Assembly: GCA_027494035.1 (NCBI GenBank)
Contig: JAOSJQ010000001.1
Span: 3,100,001-3,164,000 of the forward strand
Length of the DNA stretch: 64,000 nt
Direction of reading: 5' to 3'
Source of the DNA: UTCFX2 sp002050125
GTDB lineage: Bacteria; Chloroflexota; Anaerolineae; Anaerolineales; UBA4823
Shown one piece after another: positions 8,079-17,208 of this stretch. Position 1 is the first letter of the stretch. Each line of letters starts with the position of its first letter. The notes beneath the pieces are model-generated. The model made no database searches. It had not been told where the DNA came from and saw nothing but the letters and a program-made list of their open reading frames with translations. The position numbers were made by a program, and so were the translations under genes.

Positions 8079-9641
8079 TTGGCGGACCATCCATTTGAAG
8101 ACCCCAGAATTCTCAGGCTGCGGGCGCTGCGCGAAAAAACCCACCTGGGCGGCGGAGAGCAGCGCATCGAAACCCAGCACGCGAAAGGCAAACTGACCGC
8201 GCGCGAACGCCTGGACACGCTGCTCGATCCGGGCACGTTTAACGAACTGGAACCGTTTATCACCGCGCCGGCGGACGAAATGGATCTTGCAAAGGAGAAG
8301 TTTCCAGGCGACGGCGTTGTGACCGGTTACGGGCAGATCGATGGGCGCACGATCTATGTTTATGCGCAAGATTTTACGGTGTACGGCGGAACGCTGAGCA
8401 CGATGCAAAGCCACAAGATTTGCCGGGTGATGGACCTGGCGGTGCGCAACGGCGTTCCGATCATCGGGCTGATCGATTCGGGCGGCGCAAGGATCCAGGA
8501 AGGGGTGAAGAGCCTCGGCGGTTATGCCGAGATCTTCCGCCGAAACGCCCAGTATTCGGGGGTGATTCCGCAGATCAGTCTCATGTTGGGACCCTGCGCC
8601 GGCGGCGCAGCGTACTCCCCCGCTTTGACCGATTTCATCATCATGGTGGAAAAACGCTCGTTTATGTTCCTCACAGGGCCCGAAGTCATTAAGGGGATGA
8701 CTGGCGAAATCGTGGACGCCGAGACGTTAGGAGGCTCAGCGGTGCACATGGCGACCACAGGCACAGCCCATCTTTCCGCCGCTAGCGAGGCGGACGTGTT
8801 GAAACTTTCGCGCCGGGTGTTGGGATTTTTACCATCGAACAATGTGGAGAACCCACCCTACCAGCCCCCTTCCGACGACCCAATGCGGATGGACATCGAG
8901 CTCAACCAAATTATTCCGCAAGACGCCTACGAAGCCTATAGTATGCATGCGGTGATCCAACACGTGGTCGATCGAGATACGTTTTTAGAGATCCAACCGC
9001 TCTGGGCAATGAACTCGATCGTGGGGCTGGCGCGCATCGGCGGGCACAGCGTGGGGGTTGTGGCGCAGGAGCCGAGCGTGATGGCGGGGGTAATCGACAT
9101 TGACGCGTCCGATAAAATGGCGCGCTTCGTGCGCATGTGCGATTGTTTCAACATCCCCATCGTCACATTCGTCGATTCTCCCGGTTTTCTGCCCGGCACC
9201 CATCAGGAATACGCCGGCATCATCCGGCATGGCGCAAAGGTCTTGTATGCTTACTCTGAAGCCTCCGTGCCAAAAATCACCATAATCACGCGCAAAGCTT
9301 ACGGCGGCGCGTATGTGGTGATGAGCAGCAAATATCTGGGAACGGACGTGACCTACGCCTGGCCGAGCGCTGAAATCGCGGTGATGGGCGCCGAAGGCGC
9401 AGTGAACATCCTCTTCAAACGCCAAATCGACGCCGCCGAAGACGCGGAAGCGGAACGCCGGCGGCTGGTTGACGATTATCGCGAACGCTTCAACAACCCC
9501 TACTTTGCGGCGCGTGAGGGCTATGTCGATGACATTATCGAACCGCGCGAGACGCGTCCAAAAATCATCGCGTCGCTGGCAGCGCTGCGCGATAAGCAGA
9601 TTGCGTCACCTATGCGCAAGCATGGGAACATCCCCGTCTGA
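8079..9641 (+). CDS. mmdA: Acyl-CoA carboxyltransferase subunit of Na+-translocating decarboxylase (methylmalonyl-CoA decarboxylase alpha)
   Basis: A 520-residue protein starting at TTG 8079, chosen because AGAGGGTG lies 7-8 nt upstream and no ATG fits the family start. The open frame runs back to 7971, but that part overlaps the terminator hairpin. The two carboxyltransferase halves are evident: SGGARIQEGV with GPCAGGAAYSPA in the N half, and SPGFLPGTHQE with KAYGGAYVVM in the C half, as in propionyl-CoA carboxylase beta and MmdA. The following genes encode a small OadG-like subunit, a biotin carrier and a sodium-pump beta subunit, so it acts as a decarboxylase that moves CO2 from an acyl-CoA to biotin. 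Methylmalonyl-CoA is the likeliest substrate; glutaconyl-CoA is possible. Confidence 0.88.
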   Translation: MADHPFEDPRILRLRALREKTHLGGGEQRIETQHAKGKLTARERLDTLLDPGTFNELEPFITAPADEMDLAKEKFPGDGVVTGYGQIDGRTIYVYAQDFTVYGGTLSTMQSHKICRVMDLAVRNGVPIIGLIDSGGARIQEGVKSLGGYAEIFRRNAQYSGVIPQISLMLGPCAGGAAYSPALTDFIIMVEKRSFMFLTGPEVIKGMTGEIVDAETLGGSAVHMATTGTAHLSAASEADVLKLSRRVLGFLPSNNVENPPYQPPSDDPMRMDIELNQIIPQDAYEAYSMHAVIQHVVDRDTFLEIQPLWAMNSIVGLARIGGHSVGVVAQEPSVMAGVIDIDASDKMARFVRMCDCFNIPIVTFVDSPGFLPGTHQEYAGIIRHGAKVLYAYSEASVPKITIITRKAYGGAYVVMSSKYLGTDVTYAWPSAEIAVMGAEGAVNILFKRQIDAAEDAEAERRRLVDDYRERFNNPYFAAREGYVDDIIEPRETRPKIIASLAALRDKQIASPMRKHGNIPV

Positions 9642-9653
9642 GCAAGGTGATCA

Positions 9654-9992
9654 ATGTCGTCAAATCTGATTCTTACACTACAAATCACCGCCATCGGGAT
9701 GGGGCTGGTTTTTGGCGCGATCATCCTTTTATGGGGTGTGATGGCGCTGCTGGTTCGGCTCTCCGAGGAGAGCGAAAACGACAACGAGGAAGTCATTATC
9801 ATTTCGGCAGGCAAGCCGGTTGACAGCGATCAAAAACAGCTGGCAGCAGCCGCGGCAGTTGCGGTTGCGCTTGCCAAGCAGAACAATACAACCGAGCCGC
9901 GCCCATTTCCACTGCCGCCCACTGCCACGGTCAGCGCCTGGCAGGCGGTGCTGCGGACGCAAATGCTCGCCAAGAGAAGGTCGGGGAGATGA
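9654..9992 (+). CDS. OadG-family small membrane subunit of sodium-pump decarboxylase
   Basis: A 112-residue protein with one N-terminal membrane helix (about residues 6-35, rich in Leu/Ile/Gly), then an acidic segment SEESENDNEE, an alanine-rich helix and a basic C-terminus. This is the layout of OadG/MmdD, which holds the carboxyltransferase and membrane subunits together. Its Shine-Dalgarno AAGGTGA lies just upstream, and its stop overlaps the ATG of the biotin carrier gene by 4 nt. Sequence conservation in this family is low, so the call relies on topology and position. Confidence 0.72.
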   Translation: MSSNLILTLQITAIGMGLVFGAIILLWGVMALLVRLSEESENDNEEVIIISAGKPVDSDQKQLAAAAAVAVALAKQNNTTEPRPFPLPPTATVSAWQAVLRTQMLAKRRSGR

Positions 9993-10423
9993 AAGTTACA
10001 GTAACTGTTGATCAGAAAAATTACGAAGTTGAGATCGAAAGCTTATTTAGCCGACCGATTGTCGCAATCGTCGAAGGGTCGCGATATGAGGTTTGGCTCG
10101 AGGAAGCCCAATCGGTTGAAACGCCAGCCGAAAAAGCCCCGGCTGCTAAAGCAGAGGAGATGGCGCCCCCAGCAACGGGGCACGTTCCATCGGGCGCCAC
10201 GCTGAGCGCCAAGACCATCCGGGCGCCGATTCCAGGCGTGATTGTTGCCATCCAGGTGAAAGCCGGCGACCAGGTCGAATTCAGCCAGCCGCTGTTTACG
10301 ATCGAGGCGATGAAAATGAGAAATGCGATCCGGGCTTCCAGGGCAGGCGCGGTCAAAGAAGTTTTCGTCTCGATTGGGCAGACGGTCAACTACAACGACT
10401 TGCTGCTGGAATTCGTGGAGTAA
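9989..10423 (+). CDS. Biotin carrier protein of decarboxylase complex
   Basis: A 144-residue protein with an N-terminal beta domain (about 1-40), an Ala/Pro-rich flexible linker (about 42-72) and a C-terminal biotinyl domain (75-144). The biotin-attachment lysine lies in IEAMKM. The linker lets the biotin swing between the carboxyltransferase (8079-9641) and the sodium-pump subunit (10429-11556). It overlaps the upstream gene by ATGA and precedes the beta subunit by 5 nt. The length matches MmdC/GcdC-type carriers. Confidence 0.9.
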   Translation: MKVTVTVDQKNYEVEIESLFSRPIVAIVEGSRYEVWLEEAQSVETPAEKAPAAKAEEMAPPATGHVPSGATLSAKTIRAPIPGVIVAIQVKAGDQVEFSQPLFTIEAMKMRNAIRASRAGAVKEVFVSIGQTVNYNDLLLEFVE

Positions 10424-10428
10424 CCCGT

Positions 10429-11556
10429 ATGCCATTTAACGAATTGGCTTCTGAACTCATGAAGGGCTTGATCAACTTCACGCCTGGGAATGCCCTGATG
10501 ATGCTGGCAGGCGGGTTATTGATCGCCCTGGCGATCCTGAAAGAATATGAGCCGGTTTTGCTCTTGCCGATCGGGTTTGGCTGCATTCTGGCGAACATCC
10601 CGCTGACCGGCATGACCGAGGGCGGCGGGTTGTTTGCCGTTCTTTATCGAGCAGGGATCAGCACTGAACTCTTTCCCCTGTTAATTTTTGTCGGTGTGGG
10701 CGCAATGATCGATTTCAGCCCGCTGCTGGCTCAGCCATCGATGGTGCTAATGGGCGCAGCCGGGCAGTTTGGAATCTATGGCACGTTGATCCTGGCGACG
10801 CTGCTCGGATATCCGCTCAACGAGGCTGCCTCCATCGGCGTGATCGGCGCGATTGATGGCCCAACTTCGATTTTTGTGGCTTCTAAGCTGGCGCCGGAGC
10901 TTCTCGCCCCGATTGCGGTCGCGGCTTACTCCTATATGAGCCTGGTGCCGATCATCCAGCCCCCGATTATGAAGCTGCTCACCACCAAGTCCGAGCGCAA
11001 GATCCGCATGGAATATGCGCCCAGACCCGTATCGAAGCGCGCCCGCATCCTTTTCCCGGTGATCGTTACGATCGTGATCAGTTTACTGGTGCCCGACGCG
11101 GCGCCGCTCATCAGCATGCTCATGCTTGGCAACCTGCTGCGGGAGAGCGGCGTGGTTGAACGGCTTAACAAAGCTGCCCAAAACGAAGTCGCGAATGTCG
11201 CCACGCTGTTCCTGGGCTTGACCATCGGCTCGACAATGTCGGCGCAAAGCTTCTTGAACCTGCAAACCGGAGGCATCCTGGTTTTGGGTCTGGCTGCGTT
11301 CATCCTGGATACCGTGGCGGGATTGTTGTTTGGTAAATTGATGTCTTTTATCACCCGCGGAAAAATCAACCCGTTAATTGGCGCCGCGGGGATCAGCGCG
11401 TTTCCAATGGCAGGACGGCTGGCAGCTCAAATAGCCCAGGAAGAGGATTTCGACACCTTCATTCTCATGCACGCGATGGGAACCAATACTGCGGGTCAGC
11501 TTGGAAGCGTGATTGCCGGCGGGGTCCTTTTAGCGATTGTGAGCGGCTTGATCTAA
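10429..11556 (+). CDS. Sodium ion-translocating decarboxylase beta subunit
   Basis: A 375-residue polytopic membrane protein of the OadB/MmdB/GcdB family. Recognisable signatures are GVGAMIDFSPLL near residues 84-95, GAIDGPTSIF near 142-151, and a Gly/Ser-rich C-terminal half with LTIGSTM and MGTNTAGQLGS. The family decarboxylates carboxybiotin and couples this to export of sodium ions, giving an anaerobe a Na+ gradient. It is the last gene of the four-gene set. No clear terminator follows; the 187-bp gap to the next gene holds AT-rich -10-like sequence (two TATAAT copies at 11671-11683). Confidence 0.93.
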   Translation: MPFNELASELMKGLINFTPGNALMMLAGGLLIALAILKEYEPVLLLPIGFGCILANIPLTGMTEGGGLFAVLYRAGISTELFPLLIFVGVGAMIDFSPLLAQPSMVLMGAAGQFGIYGTLILATLLGYPLNEAASIGVIGAIDGPTSIFVASKLAPELLAPIAVAAYSYMSLVPIIQPPIMKLLTTKSERKIRMEYAPRPVSKRARILFPVIVTIVISLLVPDAAPLISMLMLGNLLRESGVVERLNKAAQNEVANVATLFLGLTIGSTMSAQSFLNLQTGGILVLGLAAFILDTVAGLLFGKLMSFITRGKINPLIGAAGISAFPMAGRLAAQIAQEEDFDTFILMHAMGTNTAGQLGSVIAGGVLLAIVSGLI

Positions 11557-11670
11557 CGCTGGCAGCAATAGGGGGATTATTCTTAGGGAGTGGCTAAATA
11601 TTAATCATATCCCAGCTTCAACTCATTTTTTCATCACTCATTTTTCAACAAACCGATTGGTTTCCCATTT

Positions 11671-11683
11671 TATAATTTATAAT
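11671..11683 (+). promoter_or_regulatory. AT-rich -10-like region before the aminotransferase-pckA pair
   Basis: Two overlapping-phase TATAAT hexamers (11671-11676 and 11678-11683) lie about 60 nt before the aminotransferase ATG. Neither has a convincing -35 at 16-18 nt. Confidence 0.3.
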
Positions 11684-11743
11684 ATGGCGACGAGCAAGCC
11701 AAATCTCAGCATGTCTTAAACCAAATCAGGAGATTTTCCCAAT

Positions 11744-12961
11744 ATGAGCATCAGTCGTCTGGCTAGATCCATTGCTCCATCGCCAACCTTCGCGCTCAAC
11801 GAACAGGCTCGCCTCATGCGCGAACGCGGCGAAGCGGTAATCAACATGGGGATCGGCGAGCCAAAAAATAAAACCCCAATTTCAGCCGTCCTGAGTTCGG
11901 CTTCAAAATTAAACGGCGGAGACATCAAATATACGCCGCCGGACGGGACGCCCTCGTTGAAGAAGTCGATTATTTGCTACACCGAGGATCATTACAACCG
12001 GATTATCGAGCCCGAAAACGTGATCGTCTCCTCCGGCGCAAAGCAGTCCATATTCAACATCCTTTACAGCATTCTCAATCCGCAAGACGAGGTGCTGTTA
12101 TTTGCCCCCTACTGGGTGAGCTACCCGGAGATGGTCAAAATGTGTTACGGGGTTCCGGTTATTCTGACGCCGGAGGACGGATCCTTCATCCCGCGCATGC
12201 GTGAAATTGAGGCAGCGGTCACTTCGTACACCAAAGTCATCATTTTGAACAGCCCGAACAACCCATCTGGGGCAGTTTTTCCGCCGGAGCTGGTCGCCGA
12301 TATTGTCGATTTCTGCGAGCGAAAGAAGATCTACTTAATCACCGACGATATTTATCACAAGCTCGTATTCGATGGCGCGCAAGCCGTTCCAGCCTACGAA
12401 TTCACGACCAAATCGGTTGACGACTCGATGATCATTGCGGTGAACGGGGTGGCGAAGACCTACGGAATGACCGGTTTCCGCATCGGCTGGGTAGTCGCAA
12501 ACCGGGAACTGGTCGAACTGATGACGAACGTTCAGAGCCAGATCACCTCGTGCACCTCGATCCTGTTACAGGCTGCCGCAGAAGGCGCGTTGAACGGTAT
12601 GCAAAGCGTCGTCGAAAACCTGCGCCTGACGTTTCAGAACAACCGCGACATTATGATGCAGGAACTGAAAACCTTTAACGGGGTTCGCGTCACCAAGCCC
12701 ATGGGAACGTTCTATGTTTTCCCCGATTTTCGAGCCTACAGCAACAATTCGCTTGAACTGGCAAAGTTTCTGCTCGAGCGGGCGCAGGTTGTTACCGTCC
12801 CTGGAAAAGAGTTTGGGATGGAAGGACACCTCCGTCTGAGCTACGCGGGGACGGTGAAGGACATTTCGGTTGGGATCGAACGCATCAAATGGGCACTCGA
12901 CCCCAACTCTCCCAACGAAATCTACATTGGCGATCGCAAAAAAGTGAGAGACTGGTTATGA
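11744..12961 (+). CDS. PLP-dependent class I/II aminotransferase (aspartate aminotransferase-like)
   Basis: A 405-residue protein with the class I fold: IGEPKNKTP near the start, a YTPPDGTPSL substrate loop, NSPNNPSG (about 166-173), the TDDIYHKL strand with the cofactor-binding Asp, the Schiff-base lysine in GVAKTYGMTGFRIGW (about 233-247), and the C-terminal LRLSYAG arginine motif. Likely activity is exchange of amino groups between aspartate or a similar amino acid and 2-oxoglutarate. The start is preceded by AGGAG. Its stop overlaps the pckA start by ATGA, which links oxaloacetate production to PEP formation. Confidence 0.85.
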   Translation: MSISRLARSIAPSPTFALNEQARLMRERGEAVINMGIGEPKNKTPISAVLSSASKLNGGDIKYTPPDGTPSLKKSIICYTEDHYNRIIEPENVIVSSGAKQSIFNILYSILNPQDEVLLFAPYWVSYPEMVKMCYGVPVILTPEDGSFIPRMREIEAAVTSYTKVIILNSPNNPSGAVFPPELVADIVDFCERKKIYLITDDIYHKLVFDGAQAVPAYEFTTKSVDDSMIIAVNGVAKTYGMTGFRIGWVVANRELVELMTNVQSQITSCTSILLQAAAEGALNGMQSVVENLRLTFQNNRDIMMQELKTFNGVRVTKPMGTFYVFPDFRAYSNNSLELAKFLLERAQVVTVPGKEFGMEGHLRLSYAGTVKDISVGIERIKWALDPNSPNEIYIGDRKKVRDWL

Positions 12962-14616
12962 ACAACATCCTGGACATTAAAACCCCGGCAGAGGCGCAGG
13001 CATCCGCCCTAAAGAGCGATTACGGGTTGGACAACCACGGTCTGACCAACCTGAACAAGGTCTATTGGAATCTGCCCACCGAAGCCTTGTACGAAGAGGC
13101 AGTTTTCCGCAACGAGGGCAAAATCACGCTTGCGGGCGCGCTGACGGTAAACACCGGCAAACACACCGCGCGCGCGGCAAACGACAAAGTGATCGTGCGC
13201 GAGTCTTCGACGGAAGGCCATGTTTGGTGGGGTCAGTACAACCGTCCCTATTCCACCGACAAATTCGATGATTTATTCCAGCGCGTTCAGGGATACCTGC
13301 AGGGCAAGGACCTTTTTGTTCAAGATTGCTTTTCCGGAGCAGACCCGGCGTACCGGCTTCCGGTTCGGATCATCACGGAGCAAGCCTGGCACAGCATCTT
13401 CGCCCGCAACATGTTTATCAGTCCTGAGACGAATGATGAGCGCCGACATTTTGTCCCCAATTTTACGATAATTGCCGCGCCCGGTTTTAAGGCATTTCCG
13501 CAACTGGATGGAACGCCCTCGAACACGGTTATCGTGATCAACTTCGACCAACGCATTTGCATCATTGGAAACTCCGGTTACGCAGGCGAAATCAAGAAAT
13601 CGGTGTTCACGATCATGAACTACCTGCTCCCGCTGGATGGCGTCATGACCATGCATTGTTCGGCAAATGTCGGCAAGCAAGGCGACACCGCGCTGTTCTT
13701 CGGGCTTTCGGGAACCGGCAAAACCACGCTTTCCGCTGACCCTGCGCGCGGTCTGATCGGCGACGACGAACACGGCTGGAGCGACGAGGGGATTTTCAAC
13801 TTCGAGGGCGGTTGTTACGCCAAGGTGATCGCCCTTTCCGCGAGCGCGGAGCCGCAGATTTACGCCTGCACCCAGAGGTTCGGCACGCTGCTGGAGAACG
13901 TGGTCTTCGATCCGGTCACGCGCCTGATCGATCTCGACGACAATACGCTGACGGAAAACACCCGCGCCTCCTATCCTTTGGAATTCATCGACAATGCAAT
14001 TCCAGAAAAGCGCGCCGGTCATCCAAAGAACATTATCTTCCTGACCTGCGACGCTTCGGGGGTGATGCCTCCGATCGCGCGCTTGAACGCGGACCAGGCG
14101 CTGTATCACTTCATCTCTGGATACACTTCGAAAATCGCCGGCACGGAAATCGGATTGAGCGAAGAACCCGAGATTACGTTCAGCACCTGTTTTGGGGGTC
14201 CTTTTATGGTTCATCACCCGGTGTACTACGCCGAACTGCTGCGTAGAAAGATCGAGCGCTATCAGGTCTCCTGCTGGCTGCTCAACACCGGCTGGGTCGG
14301 CGGACCGTACGGGGTTGGAAAGCGGATCAGCATTCGCTACACTCGCACGCTGCTCAACGCGGCGCTGGATGGGCTGTTGGACAACGTCGAGTACACTCAG
14401 GATCCGGTTTTCGGCTTTCAGGTCCCGAAGACCTGCCCCGGAATCCCCGATGACGTGCTCGACCCGGCTTCCTCCTGGACGTTGCGCGAAGCCTACATGA
14501 AACGTTATCGTGGGCTCGCCTCGAGGTTTGTGGACAACTTCAAGAAGTTTGCCACACCAACAGAAGATGGCGGCATCAGGATCGAGGAAATCGAAAAAGC
14601 GGGCCCTCGAATTTGA
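12958..14616 (+). CDS. pckA: Phosphoenolpyruvate carboxykinase (ATP)
   Basis: A 552-residue enzyme from the ATG at 12958; an earlier in-frame start lies inside the aminotransferase gene and is rejected. Family signatures: the kinase-1a P-loop GLSGTGKTTLSADP, the metal-binding GDDEHGWSD, and FEGGCYAK, which are typical of the ATP-using class. It interconverts oxaloacetate plus ATP with PEP, CO2 and ADP. In anaerobes it often runs towards oxaloacetate and gains ATP. It is translationally coupled to the upstream aminotransferase and followed at once by a strong terminator. Confidence 0.95.
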   Translation: MNNILDIKTPAEAQASALKSDYGLDNHGLTNLNKVYWNLPTEALYEEAVFRNEGKITLAGALTVNTGKHTARAANDKVIVRESSTEGHVWWGQYNRPYSTDKFDDLFQRVQGYLQGKDLFVQDCFSGADPAYRLPVRIITEQAWHSIFARNMFISPETNDERRHFVPNFTIIAAPGFKAFPQLDGTPSNTVIVINFDQRICIIGNSGYAGEIKKSVFTIMNYLLPLDGVMTMHCSANVGKQGDTALFFGLSGTGKTTLSADPARGLIGDDEHGWSDEGIFNFEGGCYAKVIALSASAEPQIYACTQRFGTLLENVVFDPVTRLIDLDDNTLTENTRASYPLEFIDNAIPEKRAGHPKNIIFLTCDASGVMPPIARLNADQALYHFISGYTSKIAGTEIGLSEEPEITFSTCFGGPFMVHHPVYYAELLRRKIERYQVSCWLLNTGWVGGPYGVGKRISIRYTRTLLNAALDGLLDNVEYTQDPVFGFQVPKTCPGIPDDVLDPASSWTLREAYMKRYRGLASRFVDNFKKFATPTEDGGIRIEEIEKAGPRI

Positions 14617-14630
14617 GGCGCCTCAGCAGG

Positions 14631-14664
14631 ATACAAAAGCCGGGTCAGCGCCCGGCTTTTGTAT
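14631..14664 (+). terminator. Strong bidirectional-type terminator after pckA
   Basis: A perfect 14-bp inverted repeat (ATACAAAAGCCGGG with its complement) and a 6-nt loop. A GC-rich upper stem with A and T tracts on either side is classic for intrinsic termination. Confidence 0.85.
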
Positions 14665-14671
14665 TTATATT

Positions 14672-14680
14672 TGGTACAAT
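14672..14680 (+). promoter_or_regulatory. Extended -10 promoter for the nuclease gene
   Basis: TGGTACAAT gives an extended -10. The TTTGGTACAA string repeats at 14695-14704, 26 nt downstream. AAGGGG at 14734-14739 serves the ATG at 14746. Confidence 0.35.
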
Positions 14681-14745
14681 GTTGTGAAGGGAAAGTTTGG
14701 TACAAATCGCGCACGTGATCGATAGATTTGCAAAAGGGGCGGGTT

Positions 14746-16013
14746 ATGTCTTCTCAATATGAGCCTTTGATACAACAGGCGCTAACCGAAGCCAAGAGGG
14801 AAACAAGCGGGGCGCAAAAAAGATCCTGGCTCAGATCATAAAACAAGAGTCCCAAAACGCGCGAGTTTGGTATTTGCTCAGCCAGGTAGTAGAGAACGAA
14901 GAACAGGCGATTTACTGTCTTCAGCGGGTCCTAAGAATTCAGCCCGACAACGCCCAGGCGAAAGAACGGCTGGAGAGGCTCAGCAAACATGGGTTTACAA
15001 CGCCTACCGCTGCTGCCGAAACACAAAAAGGTATTGCGCCCAAGCGTTCCAAGCGAACTAACAGTAAAGTATTCCTCCCATGGGTCATTGGGTTTCTTAT
15101 CGTATGCCTCCTGTGCGTTTGTGGGGTTGTTGGGATGGCTGGTGTCTCCCGCTTTGTGACTGCGCCACCGCCGCAGCTTTCAAATGAAACAGGAATTTCT
15201 CAGGTAATTGATCAACCGACCCTTGAACTGGCGCCTGCCGCTGCCGCGCCAAAACCCACGGAGGTTCCCCCTCCAACTCCGACGAGTTCGCTTGCTCCCA
15301 CGGATACGCTGCTTCCGTCGCTTACGCCAATGCCAACAGGTCAATCGTTGTCCGATCTGGGTAACCCGCCCACTTGTATCCCGCCAAATGCACGCTTTGA
15401 GATTGGGTTTGTAACCAGGGTGATAGACGGCGACACGATCGAGGTAGAGATTGATGGGCAAAACTACACCGTGCGGTATATCGGGATGGACACGCCAGAA
15501 ACCAAAAAACCCGGCGAACCTGTCCAATATTTCGGTCCGGAAGCGGACGCGAAAAATCGGGAACTGGTTGAAGGTAAGAAGGTTGTATTGGTCAAGGATG
15601 TATCCGAAACGGACCGGTTTGACCGCCTGCTGCGGTACGTCTTCGTCGGTAATTTGCACGGCGCTTTTGTGAACTACGAGCTGGTAAAGCAAGGTTTTGC
15701 GAAAGCAAAATCCTACCCGCCTGATAAAGCGTGTAACAGCTATTTCCAGCAGGCGCAACAAGCGGCGCAGCAGGCGGCGCTCGGCATTTGGAAGCCGACG
15801 CCCATCCCGTCGATCACCCCGATTATGCAACTGCCCGCGCGCGGCGGAGGCGCGCCCTGCGACTGTTCGGGACCAGACTTGAATTGCACAGGTGACTTTA
15901 AGACTCAGGCACAAGCCCAAGCCTGCTTTAACTATTGTAAATCGTTAGGCTTGGGCGATATTTTCGGACTTGATAAAGATGGCGACGGCAGAGCCTGCGA
16001 AGATCTACCCTGA
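14746..16013 (+). CDS. Membrane-anchored Staphylococcal-type nuclease with Excalibur domain, frame interrupted once
   Basis: From the ATG at 14746 the frame stops after 31 codons. A frame running from about 14800 to 16013 carries the rest. Adding one G to the GGG run at 14798-14800 joins them into 422 residues. The N-terminal part is a helical TPR-like repeat (KKILAQIIKQ then YLLSQVVE), followed by a single membrane helix (about 113-140 of the joined protein), a Pro/Thr-rich linker and a thermonuclease domain (VIDGDTIEVEI, RYIGMDTPET, DRFDRLLRYVF with catalytic Arg/Glu positions). The C-terminal Excalibur calcium motif is DKDGDGRACE. It probably cleaves extracellular nucleic acid at the cell surface. 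Confidence 0.82.
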
Positions 16014-16027
16014 CCGATCCATCGGTC
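16012..16027. terminator. Short hairpin between convergent nuclease and thrC genes
   Basis: GACCGA/TCGGTC stem with TCCA loop, overlapping the nuclease stop codon. There is no proper T tract, so the call is weak, but it sits exactly between two converging genes. Confidence 0.4.
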
Positions 16028-16036
16028 TTGCCAGCC

Positions 16037-17197
16037 TCATTTGAGATATTTCAAGCCGGACCCGGTGTTGAAAAGCACCACTTTTTCCTCAGGCTGCACC
16101 CAACCGGATTGCGCCAGTTGATGAAACGCCGCCAGTGTGGCTGCACCTTCGGGGGCGGCAAATATACCTTCTTGCTCAGCCAGCTCCGCCTGGGCTGCCA
16201 GGATTGCTTCATCGCTGACCGCAACCGCGGTTCCCTGGCTCTCACGCAGATTGCGTAAAATGATCTGGTCGGCAAAGCTCTTTGGGACGCGCAAACCCGC
16301 GGCGATCGTGTGCGCGCCGGTCCAATAATCGCAGAACACGGCGCCTTCGTGAAAGGCTTTGATCACCGGCGCGCAGCCCTCCGCCTGGACGGAAACCATG
16401 CGCGGCCGTTTCATGTCTTCGAGCCAGCCCAGGGCTTCCATTTCTGCAAAGGCTTTCCACATCCCCACCAAGCCGGTGCCCCCGCCGGTGGGATAGATGA
16501 TCACATCAGGCAGAGTCCAGCCGAACCCCTCCGCCAGCTCGTACCCCATCGTTTTCTTACCTTCAGTCCGGTAAGGCTCTTTGAAAGTGGAGACGTCGTA
16601 CCAGCCTTCTTCGCGGGCTTTGACGCCAGCCATACCAGCGGCTTCGCTGATCAGCCCATCGATCAGGATCACTTTTGCGCCAGCGATGCGGCTCTCTTCC
16701 ATGTTGGCAAACGGGGTATCTTTGGGCATAAAAATGCACGCCTCAGTTCCTGAGCGGGCCGCGTAGGCAGCCATCGCGCCCCCGGCGTTGCCAGCCGTAG
16801 GAATGATGACCTTTTCTATGCCCAGTTCCTTGGCTTTTGAGATAGCCGCGGAAAGCCCGCGCGCCTTGAATGAGCCGGTTGGGTTCATGCTTTCGTCTTT
16901 TACGAAAAGATGATGGAAACCAAGCGTCTCTGCCAAGCGCGGCACGGGCAGCAATGGCGTATCCCCTTCGCCGAGAGAGACCTGGTTTTCTATCTCGTAC
17001 ACCGGCATGAGCTCGCGCCAGCGCCACATGCTGCGCGGGCGGCACTTGAATTCATCCCGGTCTAGCACAGATTTGGCGGCTTGCAAGTCATATTCTGCCA
17101 GCAGCGGCGCCTGGCAATCCTGACAAAATGTCTGAACTGTGTGTGGATCATAGTGCTGTCCACAGGCTGAACAATATAAGTGTTTTAGATAGGACAT
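16037..17197 (-). CDS. thrC: Threonine synthase
   Basis: A 386-residue PLP enzyme. The N-terminus has a zinc-ribbon-like Cys pattern (CSAC and CQDC). The PLP lysine lies in the fold-type II motif NPTGSFKARG (about 92-101), with the phosphate-binding loop PTAGNAGGAMAAYA and a C-terminal FNTGSGLKY. It converts O-phospho-homoserine to threonine. A GTG at 17212, overlapping the upstream response-regulator stop by GTGA, would add five residues and is an equally possible start; neither has a clear ribosome site, which favours coupling. Its place at the end of a signalling operon is odd for a biosynthetic gene. Confidence 0.9.
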   Translation of the reverse strand: MSYLKHLYCSACGQHYDPHTVQTFCQDCQAPLLAEYDLQAAKSVLDRDEFKCRPRSMWRWRELMPVYEIENQVSLGEGDTPLLPVPRLAETLGFHHLFVKDESMNPTGSFKARGLSAAISKAKELGIEKVIIPTAGNAGGAMAAYAARSGTEACIFMPKDTPFANMEESRIAGAKVILIDGLISEAAGMAGVKAREEGWYDVSTFKEPYRTEGKKTMGYELAEGFGWTLPDVIIYPTGGGTGLVGMWKAFAEMEALGWLEDMKRPRMVSVQAEGCAPVIKAFHEGAVFCDYWTGAHTIAAGLRVPKSFADQIILRNLRESQGTAVAVSDEAILAAQAELAEQEGIFAAPEGAATLAAFHQLAQSGWVQPEEKVVLFNTGSGLKYLK

Positions 17198-17208
17198 GGC
17201 TGCGATGC

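Noticed and set aside
13273..14217. A 314-codon minus-strand ORF inside pckA
   Set aside because: Antisense to a very well conserved enzyme; no domain and no ribosome site.
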